From: an uncultured Lactobacillus sp.
GTDB lineage: Bacteria; Bacillota; Bacilli; Lactobacillales; Lactobacillaceae
Assembly: GCF_948948975.1 (NCBI RefSeq)
Contig: NZ_CARBVX010000007.1
Location: 1 to 64,000, forward strand
Length of the DNA: 64,000 nucleotides
Direction of reading: 5' to 3'
The translations under genes and the position numbers were made by a program. Below, piece after piece: positions 9,181 through 18,764 of the stretch (position 1 is the stretch's first letter; every line of letters begins with the position of its first letter). The notes under the pieces were generated by a model. That model worked only from the letters and a program-made list of their open reading frames with translations, was not told the DNA's origin and ran no database searches.

Positions 9181-9975
9181 ATGAGTAATTCATTAAGGGA
9201 TAAAGTCGTAGTAGTTACAGGAGCTTCTAGTGGTATTGGACGCTCAATTGCTTTAGAAAGTGCAAGTCGTGGTGCAACAGTTATCTTGATGGCACGTCAT
9301 CAAGATAAGTTAGAAGAAATTGCAAACGAAGCACGTCAGCTTTCTGGAAATGAAGTATATGTATTTCCAACAGATATTAGCAAAGCTGATCAAATTGATC
9401 GTACCTTTAATGAAATTGTTAGTCATGTTGACCATATTGATTATCTTGTCAATGCAGCAGGGTTTGGTGTCTTTAAAGAATTTTTAGAGACTTCACCTCA
9501 AGTGGTGACTGAAATGTTTCAAACCAATGTTTTAGGTTTGATGTACTTCACTCGTCTTGTTGCGCGCGTCATGATTGATCAAAAACAAGGGCAAATTATT
9601 AATTTTGGCTCAATTGCTGGAATTGTACCAACTACTAAGACTGCAGCTTACAGTGCTACTAAGGCAGCTATTATTCAATTTTCAAACGTTTTACGTCTAG
9701 AATTGAAACCTTTTGGTGTTAAGGTCATGACAGTAAATCCTGGACCAGTTTATACTAATTTCTTTAATATTGCCGATGAAAGTGGATCTTACGTGAATAA
9801 TGTTCAACGTTTTATGCTTGATCCAGATGATGTAGCTTGGCAAGTAGTCCACTTCTTTGGTTCTAACCGTCGTGAATTGAATTTACCTCTAAGCTTAGCT
9901 ACCTTCGCAAAGCTTTACCAAATTTTCCCTCGTATTGGTGACTGGGCAAGTCTAAAGTTTGCTAGCAGAAAGTAG
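9181..9975 (+). CDS. Short-chain dehydrogenase/reductase
   Basis: 264 aa classical SDR. The NAD(P)-binding motif TGASSGIG is at the N-terminus, NAAGFG follows near residue 90, and the catalytic Ser-Tyr-Lys set is visible as INFGSIAGIVPTTKTAAYSATKAA. The C-terminus (RIGDWASLKFASRK) resembles DltE-like/YqjQ-like reductases of Firmicutes. Ribosome site GAGGGGG. It lies in tight order between rnz and a LapA-like gene. The substrate is unknown. Confidence 0.9.
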   Translation: MSNSLRDKVVVVTGASSGIGRSIALESASRGATVILMARHQDKLEEIANEARQLSGNEVYVFPTDISKADQIDRTFNEIVSHVDHIDYLVNAAGFGVFKEFLETSPQVVTEMFQTNVLGLMYFTRLVARVMIDQKQGQIINFGSIAGIVPTTKTAAYSATKAAIIQFSNVLRLELKPFGVKVMTVNPGPVYTNFFNIADESGSYVNNVQRFMLDPDDVAWQVVHFFGSNRRELNLPLSLATFAKLYQIFPRIGDWASLKFASRK

Positions 9976-9981
9976 GGAAGA

Positions 9982-10311
9982 ATGATGAATAAGCAAAGAA
10001 ATTTAGTAATTGGACTAATTATCGTTTTAGTGCTTGTGATTTTTGCATGCCTCAATACTGAACCAGTAGCGATTAATTTTGGCTTTTTTCAACCTAAAAT
10101 GCCTCTAATCATCGTTTTAGTGATTATGCTTCTATTAGGTGCTTTAGTGTCACTGTTGATTGGCAAAGGAGAAAAAGTTTCTCCCGATGTAAAAAAAGCA
10201 CTAGCAAAACAGAAGAAAGAATTAGATAATAAATATCGGAGTGAAATTGAATCTAGAGATAAACAAATAGCTGAATTAAAAAAAGTTAATAATTCTGAAG
10301 CTACAAAATAA
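9982..10311 (+). CDS. LapA-domain small membrane protein
   Basis: 109 aa. Two hydrophobic segments (LVIGLIIVLVLVIFACLNTE and MPLIIVLVIMLLLGALVSLLIG) flank the short NTEPVAINFGFF stretch typical of the lipopolysaccharide-assembly-protein-A domain (YrvD-like in Firmicutes). A charged coiled-coil tail of about 45 residues follows. A Gram-positive cell has no LPS, so the LapA name says nothing of the job here. The gene lies 6 bp after the SDR gene. Confidence 0.75.
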   Translation: MMNKQRNLVIGLIIVLVLVIFACLNTEPVAINFGFFQPKMPLIIVLVIMLLLGALVSLLIGKGEKVSPDVKKALAKQKKELDNKYRSEIESRDKQIAELKKVNNSEATK

Positions 10312-10319
10312 GATTGGAC

Positions 10320-10348
10320 TTGATTTATCAGCTCTTAGATTGTATCAT
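10320..10348 (+). promoter_or_regulatory. Promoter of rpmF
   Basis: TTGATT (10320-10325), 17-bp spacer, TATCAT (10343-10348), giving an untranslated leader of about 70 nt before rpmF. Both boxes are close to consensus. Confidence 0.6.
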
Positions 10349-10427
10349 TGAAATACGTGAGTATTTAGTGAATTTGTTTATTTAAAGGTTCGCAAGTCTC
10401 AATTCTATAAAAAAGGAGATCTAACTA

Positions 10428-10619
10428 ATGGCAGTTCCTGCAAGAAAAACTTCTAAGCAAAAGAAACGTTCACGTCGTGGTCATATTAAATTAACCACAC
10501 CAGCAATGCATTACGATGCTACTACTGGTGAATACCGTTTAAGCCACCGCGTTTCACCAAAGGGCTTTTACAAAGGCCGTCAAGTTGCTAACGAAAACAA
10601 GCAACAAAATAACGATTAA
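10428..10619 (+). CDS. rpmF: Large-subunit ribosomal protein bL32
   Basis: 63 aa. It begins [19 protein letters not shown], the conserved bL32 start, followed by [10 protein letters not shown]. There is no cysteine pair, so this is the zinc-independent (C-minus) form, which in other bacteria keeps the ribosome supplied when zinc is scarce. AAGGAG ribosome site, own promoter and own terminator. Confidence 0.97.
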   Translation: MAVPARKTSKQKKRSRRGHIKLTTPAMHYDATTGEYRLSHRVSPKGFYKGRQVANENKQQNND

Positions 10620-10621
10620 TT

Positions 10622-10647
10622 AAAGACACCTTGGGGTGTCTTTTTTT
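10622..10647 (+). terminator. Intrinsic terminator of rpmF
   Basis: Stem AAAGACACC / GGTGTCTTT around a TTGG loop, followed by seven T. Confidence 0.9.
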
Positions 10648-10678
10648 ATATAATTTTTGATTAAAGGAATAGGTATTA

Positions 10679-12244
10679 ATGAAACTAGTTATTTTACACT
10701 CAAGTGATACGCATGGCTTTTTAATGCCAACTGATTATCAAGATAAAAACAATTATGATGCACCAATTTCACTTAGCCGGGTAAGTAGTGTCGTAAAAAG
10801 TGAAAAAGAAAAATACGGCGCAGATAATGTGTTAGTTACAGATAGTGGAGATTGTTTGCAAGGATCTCCTTTAGCTAGCTTTACACACAAGCTCCCTGAA
10901 GAGGAAGGATTACGTAAATTTACTGAAGCTTATAATGAAGTAGGCTATGATGCACGTGCATTGGGAAACCATGATTTTAATTATGGATTAGACTACTTGT
11001 CATATTACGTTGATAATAACCGTGCGCCATTTATTAATGATAATGTTTTAGATGCAGAAACTAATGTGCCTTTTTTTGGTAAAGAATACACTATTATTGA
11101 AAAGGCTGGCCTAAAAATAGGAATTATGGGAATTACTACCCAATATATTTCTCACTGGGAATCAGAAGATCATATCAAAGGATTAAAGTTTGTCTCTGGC
11201 TATGATGTGCTTTCTAAATTAGCTAAGAAATTACGTCCACAAGTTGATATTCTTTGTGCTATGTATCATGGTGGCTTTGAAAGTGATCCTTTGACTGGAG
11301 AAGCGACTGAGCCTCACACTGGTGAAAATGAAGGCTACAAGATTTTAACTGAAATTCCTGAAATTGATGTCTTTTTAACCGGACACCAACATCGTCGCTT
11401 AAACTTAGTTACTCGTGATACTGCAATTGTTCAACCCGGCTATCGAGGAGAAGCTGTCGGTAAAGTAGTTATTGACTTTGACAAGGATGAAAAAGGTAAG
11501 GTCAAGATTAATGAGATGACTACTGAATTAATTGACAGTAAAGACTATGCCCCTGATCCAGCTATTGAAAAAATTGTTAAGAGCCTTGATGAAGAGACGC
11601 AAAAGTGGTTAGATCAACCAATTGCTCACTTATCTGAGCCTGCTCCAATTGAGGATGCCATTAAGGGGAGAATTGAGGGAGCTCCATTCATTAACCTTAT
11701 CCAGCAAATGCAACTTTGGTTTACTGGTGCAGATGTTTCAGCTACTGCAATTATGTCAGAATCAGCTCATGGATTTTCAAAGAATGTTACCATGAGAGAA
11801 GTTTTGCTTAACTACCCATATGCAAATCAACTCTGCATTGTTAACCTTACTGGAAAAGAATTAAAGGAAATCATTGAATATTCAGCTGGTTTCTTAGAAA
11901 AAGACAAGGACGGTAAAATTAAATTTATCGATCGTTGGATTACACCTAAGCCAATGTTATATCATTTTGATCTTTTCTATCCTGTTAAGTACGAAGCTGA
12001 TTTATCTAAGCCAGTGGGTCAAAGATTGACTAAGGTGACTTTAGATGGTAAAGATCTTGAAGATGACAAGGTTTATAAGTTAGCCGTAAACAATTATCGT
12101 GCTTTAGGTGGAGGTTTCTATCCAGCTTACAGTATGAATAAAATTGAAAAGATTTTTGACCAAGATTATGTTCAAATGTTTAGTGAGTACTTAACTCATG
12201 ATGATATTAAAGTAGATACAAGTAAGAATTATAAATTTTACTAA
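10679..12244 (+). CDS. 5'-nucleotidase family metallophosphoesterase
   Basis: 521 aa. The N-terminal metallophosphatase domain has the metal-binding blocks HSSDTHGFL, DSGDCLQGSP, GNHDFNYG and GHQHRR. The second half is the 5'-nucleotidase substrate-binding domain (EVLLNYPYANQLCIVNLTG, NNYRALGGGF). There is no signal peptide or LPXTG anchor, so it is predicted cytoplasmic, like B. subtilis YunD, unlike secreted UshA-type enzymes. It probably removes phosphate from nucleotides or a related phosphoester. The substrate is not defined. It is a single-gene unit between two terminators. Confidence 0.9.
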   Translation: MKLVILHSSDTHGFLMPTDYQDKNNYDAPISLSRVSSVVKSEKEKYGADNVLVTDSGDCLQGSPLASFTHKLPEEEGLRKFTEAYNEVGYDARALGNHDFNYGLDYLSYYVDNNRAPFINDNVLDAETNVPFFGKEYTIIEKAGLKIGIMGITTQYISHWESEDHIKGLKFVSGYDVLSKLAKKLRPQVDILCAMYHGGFESDPLTGEATEPHTGENEGYKILTEIPEIDVFLTGHQHRRLNLVTRDTAIVQPGYRGEAVGKVVIDFDKDEKGKVKINEMTTELIDSKDYAPDPAIEKIVKSLDEETQKWLDQPIAHLSEPAPIEDAIKGRIEGAPFINLIQQMQLWFTGADVSATAIMSESAHGFSKNVTMREVLLNYPYANQLCIVNLTGKELKEIIEYSAGFLEKDKDGKIKFIDRWITPKPMLYHFDLFYPVKYEADLSKPVGQRLTKVTLDGKDLEDDKVYKLAVNNYRALGGGFYPAYSMNKIEKIFDQDYVQMFSEYLTHDDIKVDTSKNYKFY

Positions 12245-12245
12245 G

Positions 12246-12278
12246 AAAAAAGCTGTTTCTTAATTGAAACAGCTTTTT
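12246..12278. terminator. Bidirectional terminator between the 5'-nucleotidase and DUF2929 genes
   Basis: AAAAAGCTGTTTC / GAAACAGCTTTTT with a TTAATT loop. The A and T flanks are symmetrical, so it can serve both converging genes. Confidence 0.88.
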
Positions 12279-12295
12279 ATAATATTCAAATTTAA

Positions 12296-12496
12296 TTATA
12301 GTTTGCTATACTTACTTTTATCTTTGTAACTTTTGGCAGTAATGGCAGGAATGATAATTGCGAAGAGCAAGCCAAAGACTGCGCCAATAATCAAAGATTG
12401 CATAGGATTAAATTGCATCTGAGTTAGAGATGCAGCGATAAAACCGATAATTTCGCAAAAAATGCATGACCAAATCACTGTAATAATGTAGCGCAT
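12296..12496 (-). CDS. DUF2929-like small membrane protein
   Basis: 66 aa from the ATG at 12496, chosen over the in-frame start at 12529 because GAAGGAG lies just before it. Two hydrophobic segments (IITVIWSCIFCEIIGFIAAS and LIIGAVFGLLFAIIIPAI) and a basic tail. The pattern matches the short DUF2929 (YjzD-like) proteins that Bacillales and lactobacilli carry. No function is known. Confidence 0.7.
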   Translation of the reverse strand: MRYIITVIWSCIFCEIIGFIAASLTQMQFNPMQSLIIGAVFGLLFAIIIPAITAKSYKDKSKYSKL

Positions 12497-12598
12497 AATT
12501 TCTCCTTCTTTCGCTAGGTATCTTAGCAAAAATAAGATGTTTTAGCAAGCGAAGATAAGAGAATTTGCTATACTTAAATTATCAGAAAGGGTGAGTAT

Positions 12599-15500
12599 AT
12601 GGGAGCGGTTAGTTTACAAAATTTAAGCGGTTTTACTCTACTTGAGAGTCCAACCAAAGTTAAAAATTTGGCTGAAAATGCTAAGAAAAAAGGCTATTCT
12701 GCAATTGCTTTAACCGATATCAATATTACTTATGGCTTGGTCGATTTTTATAAGGCAGCAAAAGATGTCGGAATTAAACCTTTGCTAGGGATGCAACTTA
12801 GAGTTAATGGTTTAATTGATGAAGCTAATAAGTATGATCTCATTGTAATTGCAAAAGATGACCAGGGATATAAAAACATTTTACGTTTATCTAGTGCAGT
12901 TAATCTTTTAACTGAAAATGGTGAAAAAGAAAATGTTTTAACTCTCGAAAATTTAAAAAAATATCTTGGACATTTAATTCTAATTACTCCAAGCAATTTA
13001 CATAGTGAAATAAAAATGTTGCAGACTAATAATCCTAAAATGGGAGCAAACTATTTACGAAAGCTGCAAGATTTTCTTCCGAGCTCATCTTTCCTGTATT
13101 TGGGAGTCTATGCTGATTTAGGACAACAAGAATATATCAATTATATTCGCTCACTAGCTACACAATTTAACTTGCCTCTAACTGCTGTAGAAGATGGGCA
13201 GTACCTTAACCGTAATGAACAATTTTTAAGACGTACACTTCAAGCAATTAAAACTAATACTCATTTAGAAAATATAGAACAATTAGCTAAACAAGCGGGC
13301 TCACACTATTTGAAAAATAGCGAAGAATTGCAGGTAAGTTATCGTAAGTTTGATATTGAAGATGCATTGAAGAATGCAGAAGAAATTGGAAAAATCTGTA
13401 CTGCAGAAATTAAGTTTCAAGATCCGCAATTGCCTAAATTTAAACAAAATAAGTTTCCCACTTCAAAAGAGTATTTACATTCTTTGGCTCAAGAAGGTCT
13501 TGCAAAAAAATTTAATAATCAAATTCCAGCTAAATATCAAGAGAGACTTGATTATGAATTGCGAGTAATTAACGAAATGGGATTTGATGATTATTTTCTT
13601 ATTGTGTGGGATGTAATGAATTTTGCCCATAGTGTCAATATTACAACGGGTCCCGGAAGAGGATCCGCAGCAGGTTCTCTTGTTTCATATGCTTTGAGAA
13701 TTACTGAAGTCGATCCAATCGAATATAATTTGCTGTTTGAACGTTTCTTAAATCCTGCTCGTCAGCAAATGCCTGATATTGACTTAGATATTCCTGACAA
13801 CCGCAGGGATGAAGTAATTAAGTATATGTTTGAAAAGTACGGGATGAATCATGCGGCACAGATTTTAACGTTTGGTACCTTAGCCGCAAAGCAAGTTTTA
13901 AAGGATGTTTGTCGTATTTTTGGACTAAATAAGGTCGAAACGTATCGTTGGTTAGATGCAATTCCGCACTCTAAGGGGAAAATCACCTTAGCTGAGGCCT
14001 ATCAAAAATCAAAAGAATTACAACTGCTAGTGAACACAAATGACTTAAGCAAAATTTTGTTTGCGACTGCTGAGCATTTAGAAAATTTACCAAGGCACTA
14101 TTCAATTCATGCGGCTGGATTAGTAATTACCGATGATTCATTGGCTGAAATAGTAGGTCTACAAGCAGGGCCTCTAGGAATCCCCGTGACTCAACAAACA
14201 AAATCGAATGTTGAATCATTAGGTTTATTAAAGATCGATTTCTTAGGATTAAGAAACTTAACTATTTTGGGGAACATCGTTGCAGCTTTAAGAGCAGACG
14301 GAATTGACATCGATCCTAACCAAATTCCCTTAGATGACCCAGATACACTTGCCTTGTTTCAGCGTGGAGATACAGATGCAGTATTTCAGTTTGAATCTGA
14401 CGGTATTAAGCGAGTACTTGAACAACTTCATCCAGATAGTTTTGAAGATATTGTTGCAGTTAATGCCTTATACCGTCCCGGTCCAATAAATAATATTGAT
14501 CATTTCATCAATAGAAAACATGGAAAAGAGAGGGTTCAATATCCTGATCCTAGTTTAAAGAAGATTTTAGGTACCACCTATGGAGTTTTAGTTTATCAAG
14601 AGCAAGTTATGCAAACAGCTCAAGTTTTAGCAGGTTTTTCTTTAGGAGAAGCTGATCTTTTAAGACGTGCAATGTCTAAGAAAAATGCGGATGTAATTCA
14701 ACGTGAAAGGTCTAAGTTTATTGAAGGTGCAATTAAATTAGGCCGTAAAAAGGAAACTGCTGAAAAAGTTTATGACTACATTGCACAGTTTGCTAATTAT
14801 GGATTTAATCGTTCTCATGCGGTTGCCTATAGTAAGATTGCTTTTTGGCTTGCTTATTTTAAAGTACATTATCCAGGCGCCTTTTATTTAGCTTTGTTAA
14901 ACAGCAATATGGGTAACCGACATAAAATTGCCCAATATTTAATGCAAGCTCAAGAAGCTGGAATTAAAATTTTGCCACCTGATATTGAAAGCAGTAAAGC
15001 AGATTTTTCATTAGAGAATGGAAAAATTTTAGTTGGATTAAAGGCAATTCGGGGGTTAAGAAGCGATTTATTGAAGCAAATTTTAGAAATTAAGCGTCCG
15101 ATTAAGTCAATGACTGATTTCCTATGGAAAATAGATAATAATTTACTGAGTGTAGATGCGGTCGGAAATTTAATTAAAGCTGGCTCTTTTGATAGACTGG
15201 CTCCTAATCGAAATGAACTGTTAAAAATAAATAAAGATTTAGTTGAGAGCGTAAAAATGGCAGGCTCAAATTTATCTTTATTCGAAACATTAGAGCCAAA
15301 AGTAGAAGAAGAAAAAATGCCAACTGCAGCTGAAAAATCAGCTATGGAAGTTGAAGCAATGGGTTTTAGTACTGGTATTAACCCAATTATTGCGGTTCAA
15401 AAATATGCTCGAAAATATAATGCAAAAAGATTGCAGGCTTTTGAGAGCAATGAACAAGGAATCGCAGTTGGAAAGCTAATGAAAGTCAAACAAATTACCA

Positions 15501-15715
15501 CAAAAAAAGGTGATAATATGGCGTTTGCGGTTTTTAGTGATACTAGTGGTGAGAAAGACTTTACTATTTTTCCTCAGGTCTGGGAAAAAGTAGGTGAGAA
15601 CTTGAAGATTGGTGAGATATATTTACTTCAAGTTAGGACACAAAGTGATCGGTTTAACCCTAACAAAATTCAATTTCTACTTTCTAATGCTCGGCAAGTT
15701 AATTTTAAAGATTAA
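12599..15715 (+). CDS. dnaE: DNA polymerase III subunit alpha, DnaE type
   Basis: 1038 aa, the usual length in lactobacilli. Domains in order: N-terminal PHP domain (SGFTLLESPTKVKNLAENAK), polymerase core with GPGRGSAAGSLVSYAL, the acidic pair MPDIDLDIPDNRR and the ASK-like block FGTLAAKQVLKDV, HhH region, and a C-terminal OB fold (GIAVGKLMKVKQITTKKGD). In Firmicutes DnaE extends RNA primers before PolC takes over. The PHP domain lacks the His-rich metal set of proofreading versions: its start is GAVSLQNLSG rather than HxH. The C-terminus is compact. Start ATG with an AAAGGG site. Confidence 0.96.
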   Translation: MGAVSLQNLSGFTLLESPTKVKNLAENAKKKGYSAIALTDINITYGLVDFYKAAKDVGIKPLLGMQLRVNGLIDEANKYDLIVIAKDDQGYKNILRLSSAVNLLTENGEKENVLTLENLKKYLGHLILITPSNLHSEIKMLQTNNPKMGANYLRKLQDFLPSSSFLYLGVYADLGQQEYINYIRSLATQFNLPLTAVEDGQYLNRNEQFLRRTLQAIKTNTHLENIEQLAKQAGSHYLKNSEELQVSYRKFDIEDALKNAEEIGKICTAEIKFQDPQLPKFKQNKFPTSKEYLHSLAQEGLAKKFNNQIPAKYQERLDYELRVINEMGFDDYFLIVWDVMNFAHSVNITTGPGRGSAAGSLVSYALRITEVDPIEYNLLFERFLNPARQQMPDIDLDIPDNRRDEVIKYMFEKYGMNHAAQILTFGTLAAKQVLKDVCRIFGLNKVETYRWLDAIPHSKGKITLAEAYQKSKELQLLVNTNDLSKILFATAEHLENLPRHYSIHAAGLVITDDSLAEIVGLQAGPLGIPVTQQTKSNVESLGLLKIDFLGLRNLTILGNIVAALRADGIDIDPNQIPLDDPDTLALFQRGDTDAVFQFESDGIKRVLEQLHPDSFEDIVAVNALYRPGPINNIDHFINRKHGKERVQYPDPSLKKILGTTYGVLVYQEQVMQTAQVLAGFSLGEADLLRRAMSKKNADVIQRERSKFIEGAIKLGRKKETAEKVYDYIAQFANYGFNRSHAVAYSKIAFWLAYFKVHYPGAFYLALLNSNMGNRHKIAQYLMQAQEAGIKILPPDIESSKADFSLENGKILVGLKAIRGLRSDLLKQILEIKRPIKSMTDFLWKIDNNLLSVDAVGNLIKAGSFDRLAPNRNELLKINKDLVESVKMAGSNLSLFETLEPKVEEEKMPTAAEKSAMEVEAMGFSTGINPIIAVQKYARKYNAKRLQAFESNEQGIAVGKLMKVKQITTKKGDNMAFAVFSDTSGEKDFTIFPQVWEKVGENLKIGEIYLLQVRTQSDRFNPNKIQFLLSNARQVNFKD

Positions 15716-15757
15716 TTCAAATTTTTTGGAAGTAAACAAAAGAGAGCCTAATAAGGT

Positions 15758-15771
15758 TGAAAGCGAAAACA
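15758..15771 (+). promoter_or_regulatory. cre-like CcpA operator upstream of pfkA-pyk
   Basis: TGAAAGCGAAAACA fits the catabolite-responsive consensus TGWAANCGNTNWCA with one mismatch. Its centre is roughly 90 bp before the predicted start of transcription. Upstream cre positions are usually linked to CcpA activation rather than repression. Confidence 0.55.
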
Positions 15772-15821
15772 TTTATTTCATAAGGATTATTAGTGAAAAA
15801 ATAGGCTTTTTTTTGAAGACA

Positions 15822-15849
15822 TTGAGTAAAAAAAATGGTACGATAAAAT
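15822..15849 (+). promoter_or_regulatory. Likely pfkA-pyk promoter
   Basis: TTGAGT (15822-15827), 16-bp spacer, TAAAAT (15844-15849), about 40 bp before pfkA, downstream of the cre-like site. Confidence 0.5.
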
Positions 15850-15888
15850 CGATGTGAGTAAAACACAGAAAATCGTAGAGGTGAATTC

Positions 15889-16848
15889 ATGAAACGGATT
15901 GGTATTTTAACTAGTGGTGGAGATGCCCCTGGTATGAACGCTGCCATTAGAGCTGTTACTCGTACAGCTTTGGCAAACGGTATCGAAGTTTGCGGAATTC
16001 GTTATGGATATGCTGGTTTAGTTGCTGGTGATATTTTCCAAATGACTTCTGAAACAGTTGCGGATAAAATTAGCCGCGGCGGTACTTTTCTTTATTCAGC
16101 TCGTTTCCCAGAATTTAAGGAAGAAGAAGTTCAACTTAAGGGAATCGAACAATTAAAGAAGCACGGAATCGATGCTTTGGTTGTCATTGGTGGTGACGGT
16201 TCTTACCACGGCGCATTGAAGCTTACAAGACATGGCTATAATGCTATTGGTCTTCCTGGTTCAATTGACAACGATATTCCTTATACTGATTACACAATTG
16301 GTTTTGACACTGCATGTAATACTGCAATGGAAGCCATTGATAAGATTCGTGATACTGCAACAAGTCATCAACGTGTATTTGTTGTAAATGTTATGGGTCG
16401 TGATTGTGGGGATATCGCAATGCACGTTGGTGTTGCTACCGGTGCTGAAGCCATTGTTATTCCAGAAGAACCTTATGACATTAAAGAAATTGCTGAAACC
16501 TTGAAGCAAGGATTTGCTAATGGTAAGAAACATGGAATCGTTGTTTTAGCTGAAGGTGTTATGGACGCTGAAAAATTTAAGGATGAACTTCTTAAATATG
16601 GTGACTTTGATGCTCGTGCTAATGTATTGGGCCATATGCAACGTGGCGGAAGCCCAACAATGCGTGACCGTGTAGTAGCAAGTGAAATGGGTGCCTATGC
16701 TGTTAAGTTATTACTTGAAGGTAAAGGCGGCTTGGCTGTTGGTATGGAAAACAACAAGCTTACTCACCATGATATTCTTGATTTGTTTGATGCAAAACAC
16801 CACGGTAATTATGCGTTATACTCATTAAACAAAGACTTAGCCAAGTAG
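15889..16848 (+). CDS. pfkA: ATP-dependent 6-phosphofructokinase
   Basis: 319 aa, the standard bacterial length. It phosphorylates fructose 6-phosphate to the 1,6-bisphosphate, the committed step of glycolysis. Visible blocks: [15 protein letters not shown] at the N-terminus, GGDGSYHGA for [11 protein letters not shown] with the catalytic Asp, GFDTACNTA and [16 protein letters not shown] ribosome site. pyk starts 34 bp later with no terminator between, forming the pfkA-pyk operon common in lactobacilli. Codon use is strongly biased, as expected for a very highly expressed gene. Confidence 0.98.
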   Translation: MKRIGILTSGGDAPGMNAAIRAVTRTALANGIEVCGIRYGYAGLVAGDIFQMTSETVADKISRGGTFLYSARFPEFKEEEVQLKGIEQLKKHGIDALVVIGGDGSYHGALKLTRHGYNAIGLPGSIDNDIPYTDYTIGFDTACNTAMEAIDKIRDTATSHQRVFVVNVMGRDCGDIAMHVGVATGAEAIVIPEEPYDIKEIAETLKQGFANGKKHGIVVLAEGVMDAEKFKDELLKYGDFDARANVLGHMQRGGSPTMRDRVVASEMGAYAVKLLLEGKGGLAVGMENNKLTHHDILDLFDAKHHGNYALYSLNKDLAK

Positions 16849-16882
16849 TTTTTGATTTTGTATTATAGGAGATTTTTTCAAG

Positions 16883-18652
16883 ATGAAGAAAACTAAAATT
16901 GTTAGTACTTTAGGGCCAGCCTCAAACGATGTTGAGACTATTACTAAATTAGCTGAAGCAGGTGCAAACGTATTCCGTTTCAACTTCTCACACGGTGACC
17001 ACGAAGAACACCGTGCACGTATGAACATGGTTCGTGAGGTTGAAAAGAAGACTGGTAAACTTCTTGGCATTGCTCTTGATACTAAGGGTGCCGAAATTAG
17101 AACTACTGAACAAGAAGGCGGCAAGTTCACTATTAACACTGGTGACACTATCCGTATTTCTATGGACGACACTAAGAAGGGTAACAAGGACATGATCCAC
17201 GTTACCTACGATGGTCTTTACGACGATACTCACGTTGGTGGTCACGTATTAATCGATGATGGTTTAGTTGACCTTTTGATTAAGGACAAAGATGACGCTA
17301 AGAGAGAATTAGTTTGTGAAGCTCAAAACACTGGTTTAATCGGTTCTAAGAAGGGTGTTAACGCTCCTGGCGTTGAAATCCGCCTCCCAGGTATTACTGA
17401 AAAAGATACTAACGATATTAAGTTCGGTTTGAAGGAAGGTATCAACTTCATCTTTGCTTCATTCGTTCGTAAAGCACAAGATGTTCTTGATATTCGTCAA
17501 TTGCTTGAAGAAGCACATTGTGAATACGTAAAGATCTTCCCTAAGATTGAATCACAAGAAGGTATTGACAACATCGATGAAATCTTAAAGGTTTCTGATG
17601 GTTTAATGGTTGCTCGTGGTGACATGGGTGTTGAAATTCCATTTATCAATGTTCCATTTGTACAAAAAGAATTGATCAAGAGATGTAACGCTTTAGGTAA
17701 GCCAGTTATTACTGCTACTCAAATGCTTGACTCAATGCAAGAAAACCCACGTCCTACTCGTGCCGAAGTTACTGACGTTGCAAACGCTGTTCTTGATGGT
17801 ACTGACGCAACTATGCTTTCAGGTGAATCTGCAAACGGTCTTTACCCAGTTAAAGCTGTTAAGGCTATGGCTGAAATCGACATGCGTACTGAAAAGCAAC
17901 TTGCTAAGCGTAACAAGTTAGCTCTTCAAAGATTCGAAGAATACAAGGGTTCAAACGTTACTGAAGCTATCGGTGAATCAGTTGTTAGAACTGCTGAAGA
18001 ATTGGGTGTTAAGACTATTATTGCTGCAACTGAATCTGGTTACACTGCACGTATGATTTCTAAGTACCGTCCAAACGCAGACATTATTGCTATGACTTTC
18101 AACGACAAGATTCAACACTCATTAGGTGTTGTTTGGGGTGTAAAGCCAATGTTGACTGAAAAGCCTAAGTCTACTGAAGAAATGTTTGAAAAAGCAGCTG
18201 AACTTGCTAAAGAAACTGGTCTTGCAAAAGACGGTGACTTAGTAATTATCGTTGCTGGTGTTCCTTTGGGCGAAACTGGTACTACTAACTTGATGAAGTT
18301 ACAATTAATCGGTACCCAACTTGTTAAAGGTTTAGGTGTTGGTGAACAATCAGTTATCGGTAAAGCTGTAGTTGCAACTTCTGCTGAAGAAGCTAACAGC
18401 AAAGTTCAAGATGGTGACATCTTAGTTGCTAAGACTACTGATAAGGATTACTTACCAGCAATCAAGAAGGCTTCAGGTATGGTAGTTGAAGCTTCTGGTT
18501 TAACTAGCCACGCAGCTGTTGTTGGTCTTTCACTTGGTATCCCAGTTATCGTTGGTGCTACTGACGCAGTAGAAAAGATCAAGGATGGTTCTAAGATTAC
18601 TGTTGATGCTCGTCGCGGTGCTGTTTACCAAGGCGAAGCAACTAACCTTTAA
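16883..18652 (+). CDS. pyk: Pyruvate kinase with C-terminal PEP-utilizer domain
   Basis: 589 aa. It makes pyruvate and ATP from PEP. Residues 1-~470 are the standard enzyme (TKIVSTLGPASND, NFSHGDHEEH, FPKIESQEGIDN, VARGDMGVEIP, ATQMLDSM). The last ~110 residues are the extra domain found in Bacillus and lactobacillus pyruvate kinases, ending in the phosphohistidine-domain-like block GLTSHAAVVGLSLGIPVIVG. The His in SHA is where related PEP-utilizing enzymes are phosphorylated. In Bacillus this extra domain is thought to be structural or regulatory. Strong codon bias. It is the second gene of the operon. Confidence 0.98.
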   Translation: MKKTKIVSTLGPASNDVETITKLAEAGANVFRFNFSHGDHEEHRARMNMVREVEKKTGKLLGIALDTKGAEIRTTEQEGGKFTINTGDTIRISMDDTKKGNKDMIHVTYDGLYDDTHVGGHVLIDDGLVDLLIKDKDDAKRELVCEAQNTGLIGSKKGVNAPGVEIRLPGITEKDTNDIKFGLKEGINFIFASFVRKAQDVLDIRQLLEEAHCEYVKIFPKIESQEGIDNIDEILKVSDGLMVARGDMGVEIPFINVPFVQKELIKRCNALGKPVITATQMLDSMQENPRPTRAEVTDVANAVLDGTDATMLSGESANGLYPVKAVKAMAEIDMRTEKQLAKRNKLALQRFEEYKGSNVTEAIGESVVRTAEELGVKTIIAATESGYTARMISKYRPNADIIAMTFNDKIQHSLGVVWGVKPMLTEKPKSTEEMFEKAAELAKETGLAKDGDLVIIVAGVPLGETGTTNLMKLQLIGTQLVKGLGVGEQSVIGKAVVATSAEEANSKVQDGDILVAKTTDKDYLPAIKKASGMVVEASGLTSHAAVVGLSLGIPVIVGATDAVEKIKDGSKITVDARRGAVYQGEATNL

Positions 18653-18672
18653 TCTGAATTAAATAGCTTACT

Positions 18673-18707
18673 AAAATAGTCAGCGAAAGCTGGCTATTTT
18701 ATTTTTG
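18673..18707 (+). terminator. Intrinsic terminator of pfkA-pyk
   Basis: Stem AAAATAGTCAGC / GCTGGCTATTTT with a GAAA tetraloop and a following T-rich tail. Confidence 0.9.
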
Positions 18708-18764
18708 TCTTTTTTTCCTTATACTATAAGATGATAGACAAAATAAAAGGATTGAGGCGCTATT

